64,000 nt of DNA, from positions 62,001-126,000 of the forward strand of contig NZ_LR778301.1 of assembly GCF_902813185.1 (NCBI RefSeq), in the 5' to 3' direction. Every line of letters begins with the position of its first letter. Position 1 is the stretch's first letter. This document shows, piece after piece, positions 15,096 to 23,614 of this stretch. The stretch comes from Denitratisoma oestradiolicum (GTDB taxonomy: Bacteria > Pseudomonadota > Gammaproteobacteria > Burkholderiales > Rhodocyclaceae). The notes beneath the pieces were generated by a model. It saw only the letters and a list, made by a program, of their open reading frames with translations, searched no databases and was not told where the DNA came from. The position numbers were made by a program, and so were the translations under genes.

Positions 15096-16940
15096 TCAGG
15101 CAGTCAGCGGTGGATCGTTGATGCCGATCAGTCCCAGGGCTGCCGTGGTGCTGGTGGCGGTTACGGCCGCCGCGATGTTCATGCCCTGACTGATGTTCTC
15201 GGCGGAGGTGAGGTAGCCGAGGCCTTGTTCCACGGCAAAGACCTTGCCGACCTGGGTTTTGTTGTCGAGTAGATCGGCGACCCAGCCCCAGGTGGCGTCG
15301 CCCTTGAAGGTGTGGGCGGAGGTGAGCATGGTCTGGATCAGGCTGCCCCGGGTATCGTTGCCGCTGGCGAGGTTGCCGGCCCAATAATCGACGTCGGCCT
15401 GGGGCGGGGCGTTGCCGCCGCTGCGGCCCAGGACATTGGCGTAGACGATGCGGACGAAGTCGCCGTTATCCATGGTGGCCGAGTAGCCTGTCAGGCTGGA
15501 ATATTGGACAGCGGCGCTGTAGAAGGACTGGCCAATCTGTTCCAGGGTCTGGCCCTGGACGTACTGGTCGATCCAATAGCTGAGGCCGTCGGCATCTGGC
15601 ACTCGGTTGAAATAGGCGATGTAGAGTTCCACCAGGGTGTTGAGCTTGGCGGTGCCAAGGCTTACGGTCTTGGCCTGAATCGTCAAATTGACGGACTTGT
15701 CGGAAAAGCGCAGGTGCTCGATAGCGCTGAGTTGGTCCGTACCTTCCGCGCCACTCTTGTCCGCCACGGCATGGCCGCTGCTTGTTCTGGTCACGGTGTA
15801 GTCGGTGCGTCGGGCGGCGTAGAGGGCGGTGTCGTCGCCCGCGCTGCCATTCAGGGTGTCGTTGCCACCCTTGCCCTGCAGCAGGTTGTCGGCGCTGTTG
15901 CCGGTGATGCGGTCTGCGCCGCTGCCACCCGTGGTGTTTTCGATGAGGCTGCCATAGGCGATGGCCAGGTTGTCGGTGCCATAGTAGGTGGGCACGGTGC
16001 CGCCGCTGTAGCCCGCAGGCAGGGGGTCGGATTCGATGGTGATGCTGGAGTAGGCGCCGGCATTGAGGTCGATGACGACACCCTTGCTGAAGTTGGCGGC
16101 GGAGAGGGTGTCGTTGCCGCCGGCGTCCCAGAGGGTGCGGAAGAAGGGCGTGGCCGGGTCGAAACTGTAGGTGTCGTCGCCGCTCCGGTAGCTGGTGTTG
16201 GCGCCGTAGAGGTACTGGATGGCGGCAATGTCGTAGAGCATGGGGGTGTCCGGCTCCACGTAATAGGCCAGGAAGTCGTAGTCACCGCTGCTGTTGGGCG
16301 TTACCTTGCGGAAGATGGCATGGGGATGCTCGGTGTAGGACATCACGCTGTATTGCAGGCTGTCCTGGGCACCGCTCAACTGGGGTGTGCCCTCGAAGGG
16401 GTGCTTGAATGCCAGGGCGTGGCCGATTTCGTGCAGCAGGAGCTTGAAGCCGAAGTTGCCCGGCGACCAGTAGCTGTCGGGCTTGTTGCCGATGGCTGGC
16501 TGCGAGAGCCAGACGTCTCCGCCGGAGGCCCAATAGCTGGAGGGGGCAAAGGCCCAGCCGACGCTATTTTCCTGTGCGGCCGAGGTCCAGGTGAAGCGCA
16601 GGTCGCCGACGTTGGTCTGGCCGTCGGCCACCTGGCTGAAGGTGATGTTGGCCACATTGCTCCAGGCTGCGAGGGCACCCTGCACGGCCTGGCGCTGGAC
16701 GGCATTTAGGCCGCTGCTGCCCTCAGGTTCGTTGAGGCTGGAGTACTTGCCGCTGTCCTGCGTGTCCCAGTAGGCCGTGGTCGAGGTGAGATAGGGAAAG
16801 CTGTAGGTCAGGTTTGCTCCGGTACCCAGGGCGCCCCCCCATTTGAAGTCGTCGATCAGCGCGTCTATATGGGTGACGCCCGAGGCAGGCGTGAAGCTGG
16901 TCGGATACTGGCCGGCGGGGTTGCTGATGGGGCTGGGCAT
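15096..16940 (-). CDS. Secreted metalloprotease, M10 serralysin-like, with RTX motifs and DUF4214-like C-terminus
   Basis: A 614-aa protein without a Sec signal, as expected for type I secretion. The zinc site is HEIGHALAFKH (residues 170-180) and the Met-turn is SVMSY (198-202), the metzincin signature of family M10. Next comes a region with calcium-binding RTX motifs (GGSGADRITGNSADNLLQGK and GGNDTLNGSAGDDT, about 337-372). The last ~190 residues resemble DUF4214 repeats (YIAYFNRVPDADGLSYWIDQ; YANVLGRSGG), a domain common in secreted proteins of this group. No type I secretion genes are in the window. Probable target is surface or environmental protein; substrate unknown. Confidence 0.88.
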   Translation of the reverse strand: MPSPISNPAGQYPTSFTPASGVTHIDALIDDFKWGGALGTGANLTYSFPYLTSTTAYWDTQDSGKYSSLNEPEGSSGLNAVQRQAVQGALAAWSNVANITFSQVADGQTNVGDLRFTWTSAAQENSVGWAFAPSSYWASGGDVWLSQPAIGNKPDSYWSPGNFGFKLLLHEIGHALAFKHPFEGTPQLSGAQDSLQYSVMSYTEHPHAIFRKVTPNSSGDYDFLAYYVEPDTPMLYDIAAIQYLYGANTSYRSGDDTYSFDPATPFFRTLWDAGGNDTLSAANFSKGVVIDLNAGAYSSITIESDPLPAGYSGGTVPTYYGTDNLAIAYGSLIENTTGGSGADRITGNSADNLLQGKGGNDTLNGSAGDDTALYAARRTDYTVTRTSSGHAVADKSGAEGTDQLSAIEHLRFSDKSVNLTIQAKTVSLGTAKLNTLVELYIAYFNRVPDADGLSYWIDQYVQGQTLEQIGQSFYSAAVQYSSLTGYSATMDNGDFVRIVYANVLGRSGGNAPPQADVDYWAGNLASGNDTRGSLIQTMLTSAHTFKGDATWGWVADLLDNKTQVGKVFAVEQGLGYLTSAENISQGMNIAAAVTATSTTAALGLIGINDPPLTA

Positions 16941-17076
16941 GGGGGGGTGGGACTGCCTCGATAGCCGTTATTTTAAGCCACCTCTCGGCTTTCTCTCTTT
17001 TCCCCTCTCCCCTCGCGGCGACCGAAGGAAGTCCCTGTGGGAGAGAGGGGGTTCCATTCCCAACTTGGCCCGTCAA

Positions 17077-17107
17077 CGAAAAAGGGGAGGAGCTCAGCTC
17101 CTCCCCC
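17077..17107 (-). terminator. Terminator of the etfB-etfA operon
   Basis: On the minus strand a stem of GGGGAGGA with TCCTCCCC (arms 17099-17106 and 17084-17091) is followed by TTTTT, 30 bp after the etfA stop. Confidence 0.85.
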
Positions 17108-17136
17108 TTGGCGTCAAGCCAAGCCGTTGGCGGGAA

Positions 17137-18084
17137 TCAGGCCGTCTTGACCTTGTCCAGCTCGGCGGACAGCTCGGGCACGGCCTGGAACAGGTCGCCC
17201 ACCAGGCCGTAGTCGGCGATCTGGAAGATGGGGGCGTCCGGGTCCTTGTTGATGGCGACGATGACCTTGGAGTCCTTCATGCCGGCCAGGTGCTGGATCG
17301 CGCCGGAGATACCGACGGCGATGTACAGCTCGGGGGCGACGATCTTGCCGGTCTGGCCCACCTGGTAGTCGTTGGGGGCAAAGCCCGCATCGACGGCGGC
17401 ACGGGAGGCGCCCACGGCGGCACCCAGCTTGTCGGCGATGTCGTCCAGCAGCTTGAAGTTGTCACCACTCTGCATGCCACGGCCACCGGAAACGATGACG
17501 CGGGCGGCGGTCAGCTCGGGACGGGCGGACTTGGCGATTTCCTCGCTGACATAGCGGGACAGGTCGCTGGCGGCGGGAGCATCGATCTTCTCCACGGTGG
17601 CGCTGCCACCCTCGGCGGCGGCGCCAGCAAAGGCGGCGCCCCGGACGGTCAGGACCTTGATGGCGTCCTTGGACTGAACGGTGGCCAGGGCGTTGCCGGC
17701 GTAGATGGGACGGACGAAGGTGTCGGCGGAAACCACCTGGACCACGTCGGTGATCTGGGCCACGTCCAGGGTGGCGGCCACGCGGGGCATGAAGTTCTTG
17801 CCCGTGGTGGTGGCGGCGGCGACGACATGGCTGTAGTTCTTGGCCAGGCCCACCACCAGGGGGGCGATGGTCTCGGCCATCACGTGCTCGTAGGCGGGGT
17901 TGTCCACCAGCAGCACCTTGGCCACGCCGGCCACTTTGGCGGCGGCGTCGGCGGCGGCCTGGGCGTTATGACCAACCACCAGCACATGGATGTCACCACC
18001 GATGTTGGCGGCGGCGTTGATGGCCTTCAGGGTGTCGGACTTGAGGGCGGTAGCGGTGTGTTCCGCAAAAACCAGGATAGCCAT
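17137..18084 (-). CDS. etfA: Electron transfer flavoprotein alpha subunit
   Basis: A 315-aa FAD-binding subunit. The C-terminal FAD domain is clear: [20 protein letters not shown], then [32 protein letters not shown] and [10 protein letters not shown], ending in [20 protein letters not shown]. With EtfB it collects electrons from acyl-CoA dehydrogenases and passes them to ETF-quinone oxidoreductase. It follows etfB with no intergenic base (etfB stop and etfA ATG adjoin). Length is normal for the family. No acyl-CoA dehydrogenase gene is adjacent, so it probably serves several catabolic routes. Confidence 0.96.
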   Translation of the reverse strand: MAILVFAEHTATALKSDTLKAINAAANIGGDIHVLVVGHNAQAAADAAAKVAGVAKVLLVDNPAYEHVMAETIAPLVVGLAKNYSHVVAAATTTGKNFMPRVAATLDVAQITDVVQVVSADTFVRPIYAGNALATVQSKDAIKVLTVRGAAFAGAAAEGGSATVEKIDAPAASDLSRYVSEEIAKSARPELTAARVIVSGGRGMQSGDNFKLLDDIADKLGAAVGASRAAVDAGFAPNDYQVGQTGKIVAPELYIAVGISGAIQHLAGMKDSKVIVAINKDPDAPIFQIADYGLVGDLFQAVPELSAELDKVKTA

Positions 18085-18834
18085 TTAGATGATCCTCGCT
18101 TCGTTCTTGAGTTTGTCGACCAGTTCGGCAACGGTCTCGACTTTCTTGCCACCCTGGCGCTTGGCGGGCTCCTCGACCTTGAGGGTCACCAGACGGGGGG
18201 CGATATCCACGCCCAGGGCCTCGGGGGTGAGGGCGTCGATGGGCTTCTTCTTGGCCTTCATGATGTTGGGCAGGGAGGCGTAGCGCGGCTCGTTCAGGCG
18301 CAGGTCGGTGGTGACCACGGCCGGCAGCTTGAGGGTGACGGCCTGGAGGCCACCATCCACTTCGCGGGTGACGTTCAGTTCGGCGCCGTTCACTTCCACC
18401 TTGGAGGCGAAAGTGCCCTGGGACCAGCCGGTCAGGGCGGCCAGCATCTGGCCGGTCTGGCTGCAGTCGTCGTCGATGGCCTGCTTGCCGACGATCACCA
18501 GTTGGGGCTGTTCCTTGTCGCAAACGGCCTTGAGCAGCTTGGCCACGGCCAGGGGCTGCAATTCGGCGTCGGTCTGGACATGGATGCCGCGATCGGCGCC
18601 CATGGCCAGGGCCGTGCGGATGGTTTCCTGGCACTGGGTCACGCCCAGGGAAACGGCCACGATTTCAGTGGCAACACCCTTTTCCTTCAAACGCACGGCT
18701 TCTTCCACCGCGATTTCGTCGAAAGGGTTCATGGAAAACTTGACGTCGGCGGTTTCGACCCCCGTCTTGTCCGACTTGACGCGGATCTTGACGTTGTAAT
18801 CGACCACCCGCTTGACCGCTACGAGGATCTTCAT
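18085..18834 (-). CDS. etfB: Electron transfer flavoprotein beta subunit
   Basis: A 249-aa subunit beginning [20 protein letters not shown], with the family segment [19 protein letters not shown] and the AMP/electron bifurcation-neutral motif [20 protein letters not shown]. The C-terminal recognition loop [20 protein letters not shown] is the part that docks on acyl-CoA dehydrogenases. It is the first gene of a two-gene operon. A perfect -10 TATAAT lies on the minus strand at 18919-18914, without a clear -35, leaving a leader of about 75 nt. Confidence 0.96.
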   Translation of the reverse strand: MKILVAVKRVVDYNVKIRVKSDKTGVETADVKFSMNPFDEIAVEEAVRLKEKGVATEIVAVSLGVTQCQETIRTALAMGADRGIHVQTDAELQPLAVAKLLKAVCDKEQPQLVIVGKQAIDDDCSQTGQMLAALTGWSQGTFASKVEVNGAELNVTREVDGGLQAVTLKLPAVVTTDLRLNEPRYASLPNIMKAKKKPIDALTPEALGVDIAPRLVTLKVEEPAKRQGGKKVETVAELVDKLKNEARII

Positions 18835-18913
18835 GGATGTGTTCTCCGAAATTTTTTACCCGCGTCCGCTGGTTGGACAATGAACGCGACGCTCTGGCAC
18901 AACAAAGCCGGCA

Positions 18914-18919
18914 ATTATA
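18914..18919 (-). promoter_or_regulatory. Probable -10 element of the etf promoter
   Basis: TATAAT reading on the minus strand, 80 bp before the etfB ATG. The matching -35 position (about 18937-18942) is a poor match, so an activator or extended element may be needed. Confidence 0.4.
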
Positions 18920-19125
18920 CCGAAGACTGTGCTAGGGAGCCGCGTCTTTTGTTCGTAATTGCCTGATTTGGGGCGTGGTTTTTTAGAAGCAGGCTATTGC
19001 GCTCATGAGCTATAGGGAATCAAGCAAACCACAAAGGGTTGGTATTTCATGCCGCCAGGGCACAGGTTTCTCCGGGATATCTGTTCGTCATTTCGGCATG
19101 TGCCGGAATCCAGTAACCTGCGTCC

Positions 19126-19413
19126 ATGAAACAACCCTGTGTTTACATTCTGGCCAGCCGCAGAAACGGAACGCTCTATACAGGCGTCACTTCCAATCTC
19201 ATTCAACGTATCTGGCAACACAGGAACAACCTTGTAGGAGGTTTCACAAAGAAATATGGAGTTCACACTCTGGTCTGGTTCGAGTTGCACGAGACCATGG
19301 AATCCGCCATTGGACGCGAAAAAGCCATCAAGGAATGGCGCCGTGCCTGGAAGATGGCACTCATCGAAGAGAAAAATCCGATGTGGTGTGATTTGTACGA
19401 CAGCATCACTTGA
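19126..19413 (+). CDS. GIY-YIG domain protein (UPF0213/YhbQ-like)
   Basis: A 95-aa single-domain protein with CVYILASRRNGTLYTGVTSN, the GIY-YIG core written as YIL...LYTG, then LIQRIWQHRNN and a C-terminal Glu region (ESAIGREKAIKEWRRAWK). These small proteins resemble homing nuclease domains and are common in bacteria, with a proposed DNA-repair or RNA role that is not settled. A REP-like sequence lies just upstream (about 19088-19118), its spacing to the ATG being short, and a MITE-like element follows 5 bp after the stop. Position among repeats is worth noting. Confidence 0.88.
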   Translation: MKQPCVYILASRRNGTLYTGVTSNLIQRIWQHRNNLVGGFTKKYGVHTLVWFELHETMESAIGREKAIKEWRRAWKMALIEEKNPMWCDLYDSIT

Positions 19414-19418
19414 CCTGA

Positions 19419-19587
19419 TTAGGGAGATGCTGAACAAGCCCCAATGCGTCCCCGGATCGGGTCCGGGGCAGGCTATTCCGGCGAATGCCGGAATCCAGGA
19501 AAATCAACAAACTGGGTACCGGCCCCGGATCAGGTCCGGGGTGACGTTTCTTTGCTGGTGTGACGGACTTAATCAGTGTTTCCTTAG
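19419..19587 (+). repeat. MITE-like element, expanded variant
   Basis: Ends TTAGGGAGATGCTGA and TCAGTGTTTCCTTA are diverged versions of the 119-bp element ends, and the core GAATGCCGGAATCCAGGAAAATCAA matches. Two extra hairpins around CCCCGGATC...GGTCCGGGG enlarge it to about 169 bp. Confidence 0.7.
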
Positions 19588-19602
19588 CCACGAAACTCAG
19601 CC

Positions 19603-19748
19603 GAGTCATTCCGGGGCCGCGTAGCGGAACCCGGAATCCAGGAAACCCAACCGCGTGCCTCTGGATTCCGGGTTCTGCCCTTGCGGGCAGCCCCGGAATG
19701 ACGGCTTCGTGGACGCTGGCTGGATTCCGGCGTTCGCCGGAATGACGG
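19603..19748 (+). repeat. REP-type hairpin cluster
   Basis: Four clusters of GTCATTCCGG / CCGGAATGAC with inner hairpins fill the gap up to the PTS gene, in alternating orientation as in BIME units. With the element at 19419 they account for most of the 366-bp gene-free stretch 19414-19779; nothing coding is visible. Confidence 0.7.
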
Positions 19749-19779
19749 GGGGGCAGCTCGCCAGGGGAGAGAGGACTGC

Positions 19780-20169
19780 CTAGTGGTTGAGTATGTTGAG
19801 CACCCCGTCACGGCCGCCCTGGGTGGCCCGGGCGAGGAGGGTCTCCATGCCCTTGTCGCGGTAGGTGAGCGCCCGCATCAGCATGGGCAGGTTGACGCCG
19901 GCCAGGCCCTCGATCCGGCCTGGTTGGAGCAGCTTGAGGGCGATGTTGGCGGGGGTGGCGCCGTAGATGTCGGTCATGATCAGCACGCCGTCGCCGCTGT
20001 CCGCCAGGGACAGCAACTGGCGGGCGTAGGGCAGCAGGTCGGTGGGGTCGTCCTGGGCGGCGACGCCCAACTGGACGATCTGGGCCGGTCGCCGGTTGAG
20101 GACGTGGCAGGCGCACTGGATCAGGGATTCGCCATAGCTGCCGTGGGTGATGAGATAAAGGCCGATCAT
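19780..20169 (-). CDS. PTS mannose/fructose-family EIIA protein
   Basis: A 129-aa EIIA of the mannose family. The phosphoacceptor is H9 in LYLITHGSYGESL; DSGDGVLIMTDIYGATPANI and AGVNLPMLMRALTYRD complete the fold. In many betaproteobacteria this gene heads a regulatory phosphorelay with HPr and enzyme I next to it, and no sugar permease. Here neither ptsH nor ptsI follows; REP repeats and a GIY-YIG gene lie downstream. It overlaps the small membrane gene upstream by 4 bp and so belongs to an apbE-led operon. A regulatory role is likely. Confidence 0.88.
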   Translation of the reverse strand: MIGLYLITHGSYGESLIQCACHVLNRRPAQIVQLGVAAQDDPTDLLPYARQLLSLADSGDGVLIMTDIYGATPANIALKLLQPGRIEGLAGVNLPMLMRALTYRDKGMETLLARATQGGRDGVLNILNH

Positions 20170-20363
20170 CCGCGCATCCTCAGATAAGCCAGGCTGGCCA
20201 CGAAGGCCAGGGCGAGCAGCAGGAAAAGGGCGCCCAGGCGCCGTGCCCAGCGGGCTTCCGTGGTGCTCTGAGCCGTGTCCGCATCCACCCTCTGGCGCAG
20301 GCGGCGCAGGGTGGCGATGCCGACCCTGCGCCTGACTTGATGCTCGACGAATTCATCGTTCAT
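20166..20363 (-). CDS. Hypothetical single-pass membrane protein
   Basis: A 65-aa protein with a charged, Arg-rich N-terminus (EFVEHQVRRRVGIATLRRLR) and one hydrophobic helix, ARRLGALFLLLALAFVASLA, near residues 42-61. I do not recognise a family. It overlaps apbE by 11 bp and the EIIA gene by 4 bp, so its translation is coupled to both. It could be a membrane partner of the ApbE lipoprotein, which is speculation based only on coupling. Confidence 0.7.
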   Translation of the reverse strand: MNDEFVEHQVRRRVGIATLRRLRQRVDADTAQSTTEARWARRLGALFLLLALAFVASLAYLRMRG

Positions 20364-21444
20364 GGGTTTCCCTGATTTTCAAGTCGGGGGTTTCGAAGCG
20401 CAACCGGGCCTTCATTGCTGGGCTGATTTCGACCCGGCCCTGGTCATCCACGCGCAGGACCTGGGCGAGGCCCATATTTTGCGCCAGTTTGGGCCAATTC
20501 TCGCCGGCGATGAACAGGGGCTTGCTGGCGGCGTCCGACACCATGCCGGCCTGGGGGCCGGGGGGAATCAGGATGGACAGGGACTGGGTGGCGCCGGCGG
20601 GCCGGCCATGGCGGGGGTCGATCAGGTGGCAGTAGCGCCTGCCCTCCAGTTCGAAGTAGCGCTGGTAGTCGCCGGAAGTGCCGATGGCCTCACCGTCACG
20701 CAGTTCCAGAGAGGCCAGGGGGCCGGTCTGGCGGGGATGCTGGATGCCCACCCGCCAGGGAGTGCCGCCCTTCTGCCCCAAGGCCATGATGTTGCCGCCG
20801 ATGTTGATCAGGGCATTGCGGATACCCAGGGCCTTGAGGATGGCGGCGGCACGGTCCAGGGCCACACCCTTCAAATACCCGCCGAAATCGAGCGCCACCG
20901 TGGGGTTATGGCTAATGACGGTTTCCCCCTGGATTTCCAGATCGGCGATGGTTGGATGAGCCTTGAGCAGACGTTCGAGCCGGGCAGGGTCGGGCAGGCG
21001 GGGCGAGAAGTTGTCGCTCTGGAAGCCCCAGAGTTTGATCAGGCCACCGATGCCGGGATCGAACAGGTGGTTGCCCTTCTGGGCCAGGGCCTGGGCGTCC
21101 CGGATCAGTTGGGCCAGTTCAGGGCTGACCCGGTGGGGGCGGCCGGCGGCGATGGCCTCGTTTACAGCGGTGAGTTGCGAGGGCTGCCAGGCGTGGTAGT
21201 CCCGGTGCAGACGGTCGAATTCCTGTTGTACCCGGCTGATGGCGGCCCGGGCATGGTCTTCCTTTTCCCCCCAGATCAGCACCTGAACCCGGGTGCCGAA
21301 GACGAAGGATTCCTCGCTGATCACTTCCTCCGTGTTGCAGGCGGCCAGCAGCCAGACCCCCAGCAGCAGCGGCCAGAACCGCCGGAGCCGCCAGACCTCA
21401 GAGGCTGTGAAAATATCAAACGAAGCCAATTTCGGCACCGTCAT
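20353..21444 (-). CDS. apbE: FAD:protein FMN transferase (ApbE), lipoprotein
   Basis: A 363-aa enzyme that attaches FMN to Thr/Ser of target proteins such as NqrB, NqrC or RnfG. A lipoprotein signal, FWPLLLGVWLLAAC, puts it on the periplasmic side. Core motifs are LFDPGIGGLIKLWGF, LDFGGYLKGVALDRA, NIGGNIMALG and the metal-binding SDAASKPLFIAG. The only ATG (21444) and the first 13 codons lie inside the repeat at 21406-21566, so the native start may have been replaced; TTG 21429 is an alternative. No flavinylated target gene is adjacent. Confidence 0.93.
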   Translation of the reverse strand: MTVPKLASFDIFTASEVWRLRRFWPLLLGVWLLAACNTEEVISEESFVFGTRVQVLIWGEKEDHARAAISRVQQEFDRLHRDYHAWQPSQLTAVNEAIAAGRPHRVSPELAQLIRDAQALAQKGNHLFDPGIGGLIKLWGFQSDNFSPRLPDPARLERLLKAHPTIADLEIQGETVISHNPTVALDFGGYLKGVALDRAAAILKALGIRNALINIGGNIMALGQKGGTPWRVGIQHPRQTGPLASLELRDGEAIGTSGDYQRYFELEGRRYCHLIDPRHGRPAGATQSLSILIPPGPQAGMVSDAASKPLFIAGENWPKLAQNMGLAQVLRVDDQGRVEISPAMKARLRFETPDLKIRETHER

Positions 21445-21566
21445 TCCGGCGAACGCCGGAATCCAGTTCTTTTATTTGATTGATTTCACAGGAGGTTGGC
21501 GCGCCGTATGGATCCCGGCTTTCGCCGGGATGACGGAACTGAAGCGTGGTTCGTAATATTTTCACA
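21406..21566 (+). repeat. 161-bp inverted-repeat element between apbE and gshA
   Basis: TGTGAAAATAT at 21406-21416 mirrors ATATTTTCACA at 21556-21566. The similarity continues imperfectly for about 40 bp on each side into REP hairpins (GTCATTCCGGCGAACGCCGG and CCCGGCTTTCGCCGGGATGAC). It ends 5 bp before the gshA stop and covers the apbE start. Confidence 0.75.
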
Positions 21567-21571
21567 AGCGC

Positions 21572-22867
21572 TCATGCCTCATCGGCGGGCGCGCTGCGTT
21601 CCAGTTCCAGGGAGGCGGCCAGCAGGGCCAGGCGCGCCACCACGCCGTAGGCATAGAAACGGTTGGGCGGGGCGTCCGGTGCCTGGGCCGTGTCGGGCAG
21701 GGAGCAGCCGGTCTCGAAGGCCAGGGGGCTGAAATGCATGCCGGGAGCGTTGAGGTTCTCGTCTATGCCCCGGTCGGTGTTGACTCGGTAGAAGCCTCCC
21801 ACCACGTAGCGGTCGATCATGTACACCACCGGTTCGGCGGTGCCTTCGTTCACGGTTTCCACCGTGGGCACGCCTTCCTGGATGATGACCTCGCTGACCT
21901 GGAGGCCTTCCTTGCCCACGGCCATCTTGTTGCGCTGGCGACGGTTGAGGCCCTTGACCTCGCTGGCGTCATGGACCGTCATGATGCCCATGCCATAGGT
22001 GCCGGCGTCGGCCTTGACGATGACGAAGGGCCGGGACTGGATGTTGTATTCCTTGTATTTGGTGCGGATGCGGGTCAGCAGCATATCCACGTTGGCGGCC
22101 AGGCATTCCTCGCCGGTGCGGGCGTGGAAATCGATCTGGCCGCAGACACCGAAATCCGGATTGATCAGCCAGGGATCGATGTCCAGGTGGCGGGCGAAGT
22201 CCTCGGCCACTTCCCGGTAGGCCAGGAAATGCCGCGACTTGCGCCGCATGTGCCAGCCGGCGTGGAGAGGCGGAATCACCCACTGTTCATGGACGTTCTG
22301 GAGTATCTCCGGCACCCCGGAAGAGAGGTCGTTGTTGAGCAGGATGGCGCAGGGGGAAAAGTCGTCCAGGCCCAGGCGCCGCCCTTCCGGTCCGAGGCGC
22401 CGCAGGGGTTCCAGCAACAGGGTCTGGCCGTCGGGCAGGGACACCGGGGTGGGCGCGGTGATCTCGGGCAGCAGGGAACCGATGCGCACATTGAGGCCGG
22501 TCAGACGCAGGATGGAGGCCAGCCGGGCGACGTTGGTTAGGTAGAACTGGTTGCGGGTGTGGTTCTCCGGCACCAGCAGCAGGCTCTTGGCCTCGGGGCA
22601 GAGCTTTTCCACCGCCGACATGGCGGCCTGCACACAGAGGGGCAGCAGGTCCGGATTCAGGTTGTTGAAGCCGCCGGGAAACAGGTTGGTATCCACCGGC
22701 GCCAGCTTGAATCCGGCATTGCGCAGATCCACCGAGGAATAGAAGGGCGGCGAATGCTCCAGCCACTGGCTGCGCAGCCATTGCTCGATGGCACTGATGT
22801 TTTCCAGGAAGCGTCGCTCCAGATCCAGCAGGGGACCGGTCAGCGCGGTGGTGAGATGGGGGACCAT
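21572..22867 (-). CDS. gshA: Glutamate-cysteine ligase (Acidithiobacillus/betaproteobacterial type)
   Basis: A 431-aa enzyme for the first step of glutathione synthesis, joining glutamate and cysteine with ATP. Typical segments are SVDLRNAGFKLAPVDTNLFP, GGFNNLN, LLLVPENHTRNQFYL, the metal/ATP region IVKADAGTYGMGIMTV and EGVPTVETVNEGTAEPVVYM. The length and these motifs match the GshA group first annotated in Acidithiobacillus ferrooxidans, unrelated in detail to E. coli GshA. The usual neighbour gshB is not present; instead a repeat element and apbE follow. Start ATG 22867. Confidence 0.93.
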   Translation of the reverse strand: MVPHLTTALTGPLLDLERRFLENISAIEQWLRSQWLEHSPPFYSSVDLRNAGFKLAPVDTNLFPGGFNNLNPDLLPLCVQAAMSAVEKLCPEAKSLLLVPENHTRNQFYLTNVARLASILRLTGLNVRIGSLLPEITAPTPVSLPDGQTLLLEPLRRLGPEGRRLGLDDFSPCAILLNNDLSSGVPEILQNVHEQWVIPPLHAGWHMRRKSRHFLAYREVAEDFARHLDIDPWLINPDFGVCGQIDFHARTGEECLAANVDMLLTRIRTKYKEYNIQSRPFVIVKADAGTYGMGIMTVHDASEVKGLNRRQRNKMAVGKEGLQVSEVIIQEGVPTVETVNEGTAEPVVYMIDRYVVGGFYRVNTDRGIDENLNAPGMHFSPLAFETGCSLPDTAQAPDAPPNRFYAYGVVARLALLAASLELERSAPADEA

Positions 22868-22885
22868 GGTCGGCTTTCTTATTGG

Positions 22886-23494
22886 TCAGACCTTCAGGCG
22901 CGGGTCGGTATCAGCGGACTGCATGCGCTCCACGTAGCGGGCGATCACATCCACCTCCAGGTTCACTCGGCTGCCGGGGCGCAGATGCCTGAGGGTGGTG
23001 ACTTCCACCGTGTGGGGAATCAGGTTGATGGAAAAGTCCGGGCCGTCCACCCGGTTGGTGGTGAGGGAAACCCCATTGACGGCGATGGAGCCCTTGCGGG
23101 CGATGTAGCGTGCCAGGGGGGCTGGGGCGCGGATCAACAGTTCGTGGGATTCGCCGACCGGCTCGAAGCGCACCACCTCTCCCACGCCATCCACATGGCC
23201 GGTGACCAGATGGCCCCCCAGCCGGTCCGCCAAGCGCAGGGCCTTTTCCAGGTTGAGTTCGTTGGGGCCGTCCAGGCCTGCGGTGCAGTCCAGGGATTCC
23301 CGGGAGACATCGACCTTGAAGTGGTCGGGACCGAATTCCACCACGGTGAGGCAGACGCCGTTGCAGGCGATGGAATCGCCCAGGGCCACGTCGGACATGT
23401 CCAGTCCGCCGGCAGCGATGGTGAGTCTTTTGCCCTCTGCCAGGGCTTGCAGTTCGGTGATTTTGCCGACGGCGGCGACGATGCCTGTGAACAT
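22886..23494 (-). CDS. ribE: Riboflavin synthase, alpha subunit
   Basis: A 202-aa trimeric enzyme that dismutates two 6,7-dimethyl-8-ribityllumazine molecules to riboflavin. It starts with the canonical MFTGIV and contains the two lumazine-binding repeats, the second beginning about residue 98 at RLGGHLVTGHVDGVG. CNGVCLTVVEF and VNGVSLTTNRVD are the paired substrate loops. The frame extends 8 codons upstream (to 23518) but MFTGIV is the family start. It lies 18 bp upstream of gshA on the same strand; the other rib genes are not here. Confidence 0.96.
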   Translation of the reverse strand: MFTGIVAAVGKITELQALAEGKRLTIAAGGLDMSDVALGDSIACNGVCLTVVEFGPDHFKVDVSRESLDCTAGLDGPNELNLEKALRLADRLGGHLVTGHVDGVGEVVRFEPVGESHELLIRAPAPLARYIARKGSIAVNGVSLTTNRVDGPDFSINLIPHTVEVTTLRHLRPGSRVNLEVDVIARYVERMQSADTDPRLKV

Positions 23495-23614
23495 GATGGG
23501 GAAGGAGCGGATGACCAAAACACCATTATCCTTGATCGGCGCGGGGAATGGCCGTCCGGGGCTCCTCCGGGGGTTCCGTAGTATCCTTGCGGGTCCTCAA
23601 AAGGAGATTCGACC

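Noticed and set aside
15312..16709. Long plus-strand ORF opposite the metalloprotease
   Set aside because: Antisense shadow caused by codon bias; composition is Gly/Val/Ala with no motif.
16843..18966. 707-codon plus-strand ORF over etfA/etfB
   Set aside because: Gly/His/Asp-rich shadow of the two Etf genes, which are certain on the minus strand.
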